From: Flavivirga abyssicola
GTDB taxonomy: Bacteria > Bacteroidota > Bacteroidia > Flavobacteriales > Flavobacteriaceae
NCBI RefSeq assembly: GCF_030540775.2
Contig: NZ_CP141266.1
Span: 979,001-1,043,000, forward strand
Direction of reading: 5' to 3'
DNA length: 64,000 nt
Positions 63,260-64,000 of the stretch are shown piece by piece. The notes under the pieces were generated by a model. It worked only from the letters and a program-made list of their open reading frames with translations. It had not been told where the DNA came from and did not search any database. The position numbers were made by a program, and so were the translations under genes. Within the stretch, counting starts at the first letter, position 1; every line of letters begins with the position of its first letter.

Positions 63260-64000
63260 ATGGAATCAATTCAAGCAATAAAACAACGTTTTGGTATTAT
63301 TGGTAATACACCTTTACTAAATCGAGCCATTGAAAAAGCCATTCAGGTAGCCCCTACCGATATTTCGGTTTTGGTTACTGGAGAAAGTGGTGTTGGTAAA
63401 GAAAGTATTCCAAAAATAATACATCAGTTATCGCACAGAAAACACAATAAATACATAGCTGTAAACTGTGGTGCTATTCCTGAAGGCACCATTGACAGTG
63501 AACTCTTTGGTCATGAAAAAGGAGCATTTACAGGGGCTACACAAACCAGACAAGGGTATTTTGAAGTAGCTGACGGAGGAACCATTTTTCTTGATGAAGT
63601 AGGTGAATTGCCTCTAACAACTCAAGTTCGTTTGCTACGTGTTTTAGAAAATGGCGAGTTTTTAAAAGTAGGTTCCAGTAAAGTGCAAAAAACCAATGTT
63701 CGTATTGTTGCTGCTACTAATGTAAATATGTTTGAAGCTATCGAGAAGGAAAAGTTTCGAGAAGATTTATATTACAGATTAAGCACGGTAGATATCCATT
63801 TACCCCCATTACGAGAGCGACGAGAAGATATTCATTTATTGTTCAGAAAATTTGCCAGTGATTTTGCTCTTAAATATAAAATGCCAACAGTTAAGCTAAC
63901 AGATTCTGCCATTCAAGTATTGGCAAAACATCGTTGGGGTGGTAATGTTCGTCAACTTAGAAACATTGCAGAGCAACTATCCGTTTTGGAGCAAAATAGA
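63260..64000 (+). CDS. Sigma-54-dependent transcriptional activator (AAA+), cut by window edge
   Basis: I translated this from the ATG at 63260 to the window end: 247 residues. It has the bacterial enhancer-binding AAA+ domain with Walker A GESGVGKES, GAFTGATQT (sigma-54-contacting loop, about residues 88-93), Walker B GGTIFLDEVGELP and the sensor region FREDLYYRLSTVDIHLPPLRER. No receiver or sensor domain precedes it; the first ~20 residues are too short, so it begins with the AAA+ core and regulation must come from elsewhere. The HTH part lies beyond the window. Confidence 0.93.
   Translation, partial: MESIQAIKQRFGIIGNTPLLNRAIEKAIQVAPTDISVLVTGESGVGKESIPKIIHQLSHRKHNKYIAVNCGAIPEGTIDSELFGHEKGAFTGATQTRQGYFEVADGGTIFLDEVGELPLTTQVRLLRVLENGEFLKVGSSKVQKTNVRIVAATNVNMFEAIEKEKFREDLYYRLSTVDIHLPPLRERREDIHLLFRKFASDFALKYKMPTVKLTDSAIQVLAKHRWGGNVRQLRNIAEQLSVLEQNR

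Overview
The window reads as a low-GC chromosome segment of the family Flavobacteriaceae (phylum Bacteroidota). The evidence is a complete gldKLMN block (gliding motility and type IX secretion), two proteins ending in type A T9SS sorting domains, SusC/SusD and FecI/FecR/TonB-receptor loci, many lipoproteins, and promoters that look like the Bacteroidetes TTG / TAnnTTTG pattern.

Layout. (1) 1-10 kb is one end of a polysaccharide utilisation locus on the minus strand: a GH144-like glucanase lipoprotein cut by the window edge, a double-LamG lipoprotein, SusD, SusC, and a membrane-spanning propeller/Y_Y_Y/LuxR regulator. TGACGTA-type repeats lie between regulator and susC. (2) 10-17.2 kb holds a large secreted fibrinogen-like, multi-domain T9SS substrate, a stand-alone LuxR-type protein, and a four-gene unit thioredoxin - ApbE flavin transferase - DUF4266 lipoprotein - DUF3570 protein. 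(3) 17.3-21.3 kb is a sigma factor / anti-sigma / TonB receptor cassette on the plus strand.

(4) 21.5-42.8 kb looks like a decayed genomic island. It sits exactly downstream of an intact initiator tRNA-Met gene (42814-42886, minus), and a 42-bp perfect copy of that tRNA's 3' part lies at 21500-21541 in the same orientation. The island carries a DUF4062 protein, wrecked radC-like and XRE genes, an M4 metalloprotease, a TlpA-like lipoprotein, and one long minus-strand locus. In transcription order that locus is: a dedicated signal peptidase I, a small Cys/Gly-rich exported peptide, a frameshifted signal-peptidase remnant, two more such peptides, a 6-bladed propeller lipoprotein, a membrane-anchored thioredoxin-like protein, a periplasmic adaptor, two different RND subunits and a TolC-like outer membrane channel. 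I regard this as the most likely undescribed system: peptides matured by their own signal peptidase and exported or handled by a dedicated tripartite RND machine. Two peptide copies inside a recent tandem duplication have identical leaders and flanks but differ by 9 nonsynonymous and 1 synonymous change, all just before or within the core, which suggests diversifying selection.

(5) 42.9-64 kb is ordinary core chromosome: a CPXCG protein, a leucine-rich-repeat protein, an ABC-F ATPase, a DUF983 protein, an FAD oxidoreductase, gldN-gldM-gldL-gldK, a probable arginase-fold pseudoenzyme, topA, two paralogous membrane proteins, three lipoproteins, miaB and the start of a sigma-54 activator. A 134-bp MITE-like element with 19-bp inverted ends and a 10-bp target duplication is nested in an older intergenic repeat at 46.6 kb.

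All assignments come from reading motifs and order by eye. No database search was run. Family names such as GH144, NVEAL and DUF numbers are recognitions from memory and are weighted accordingly.
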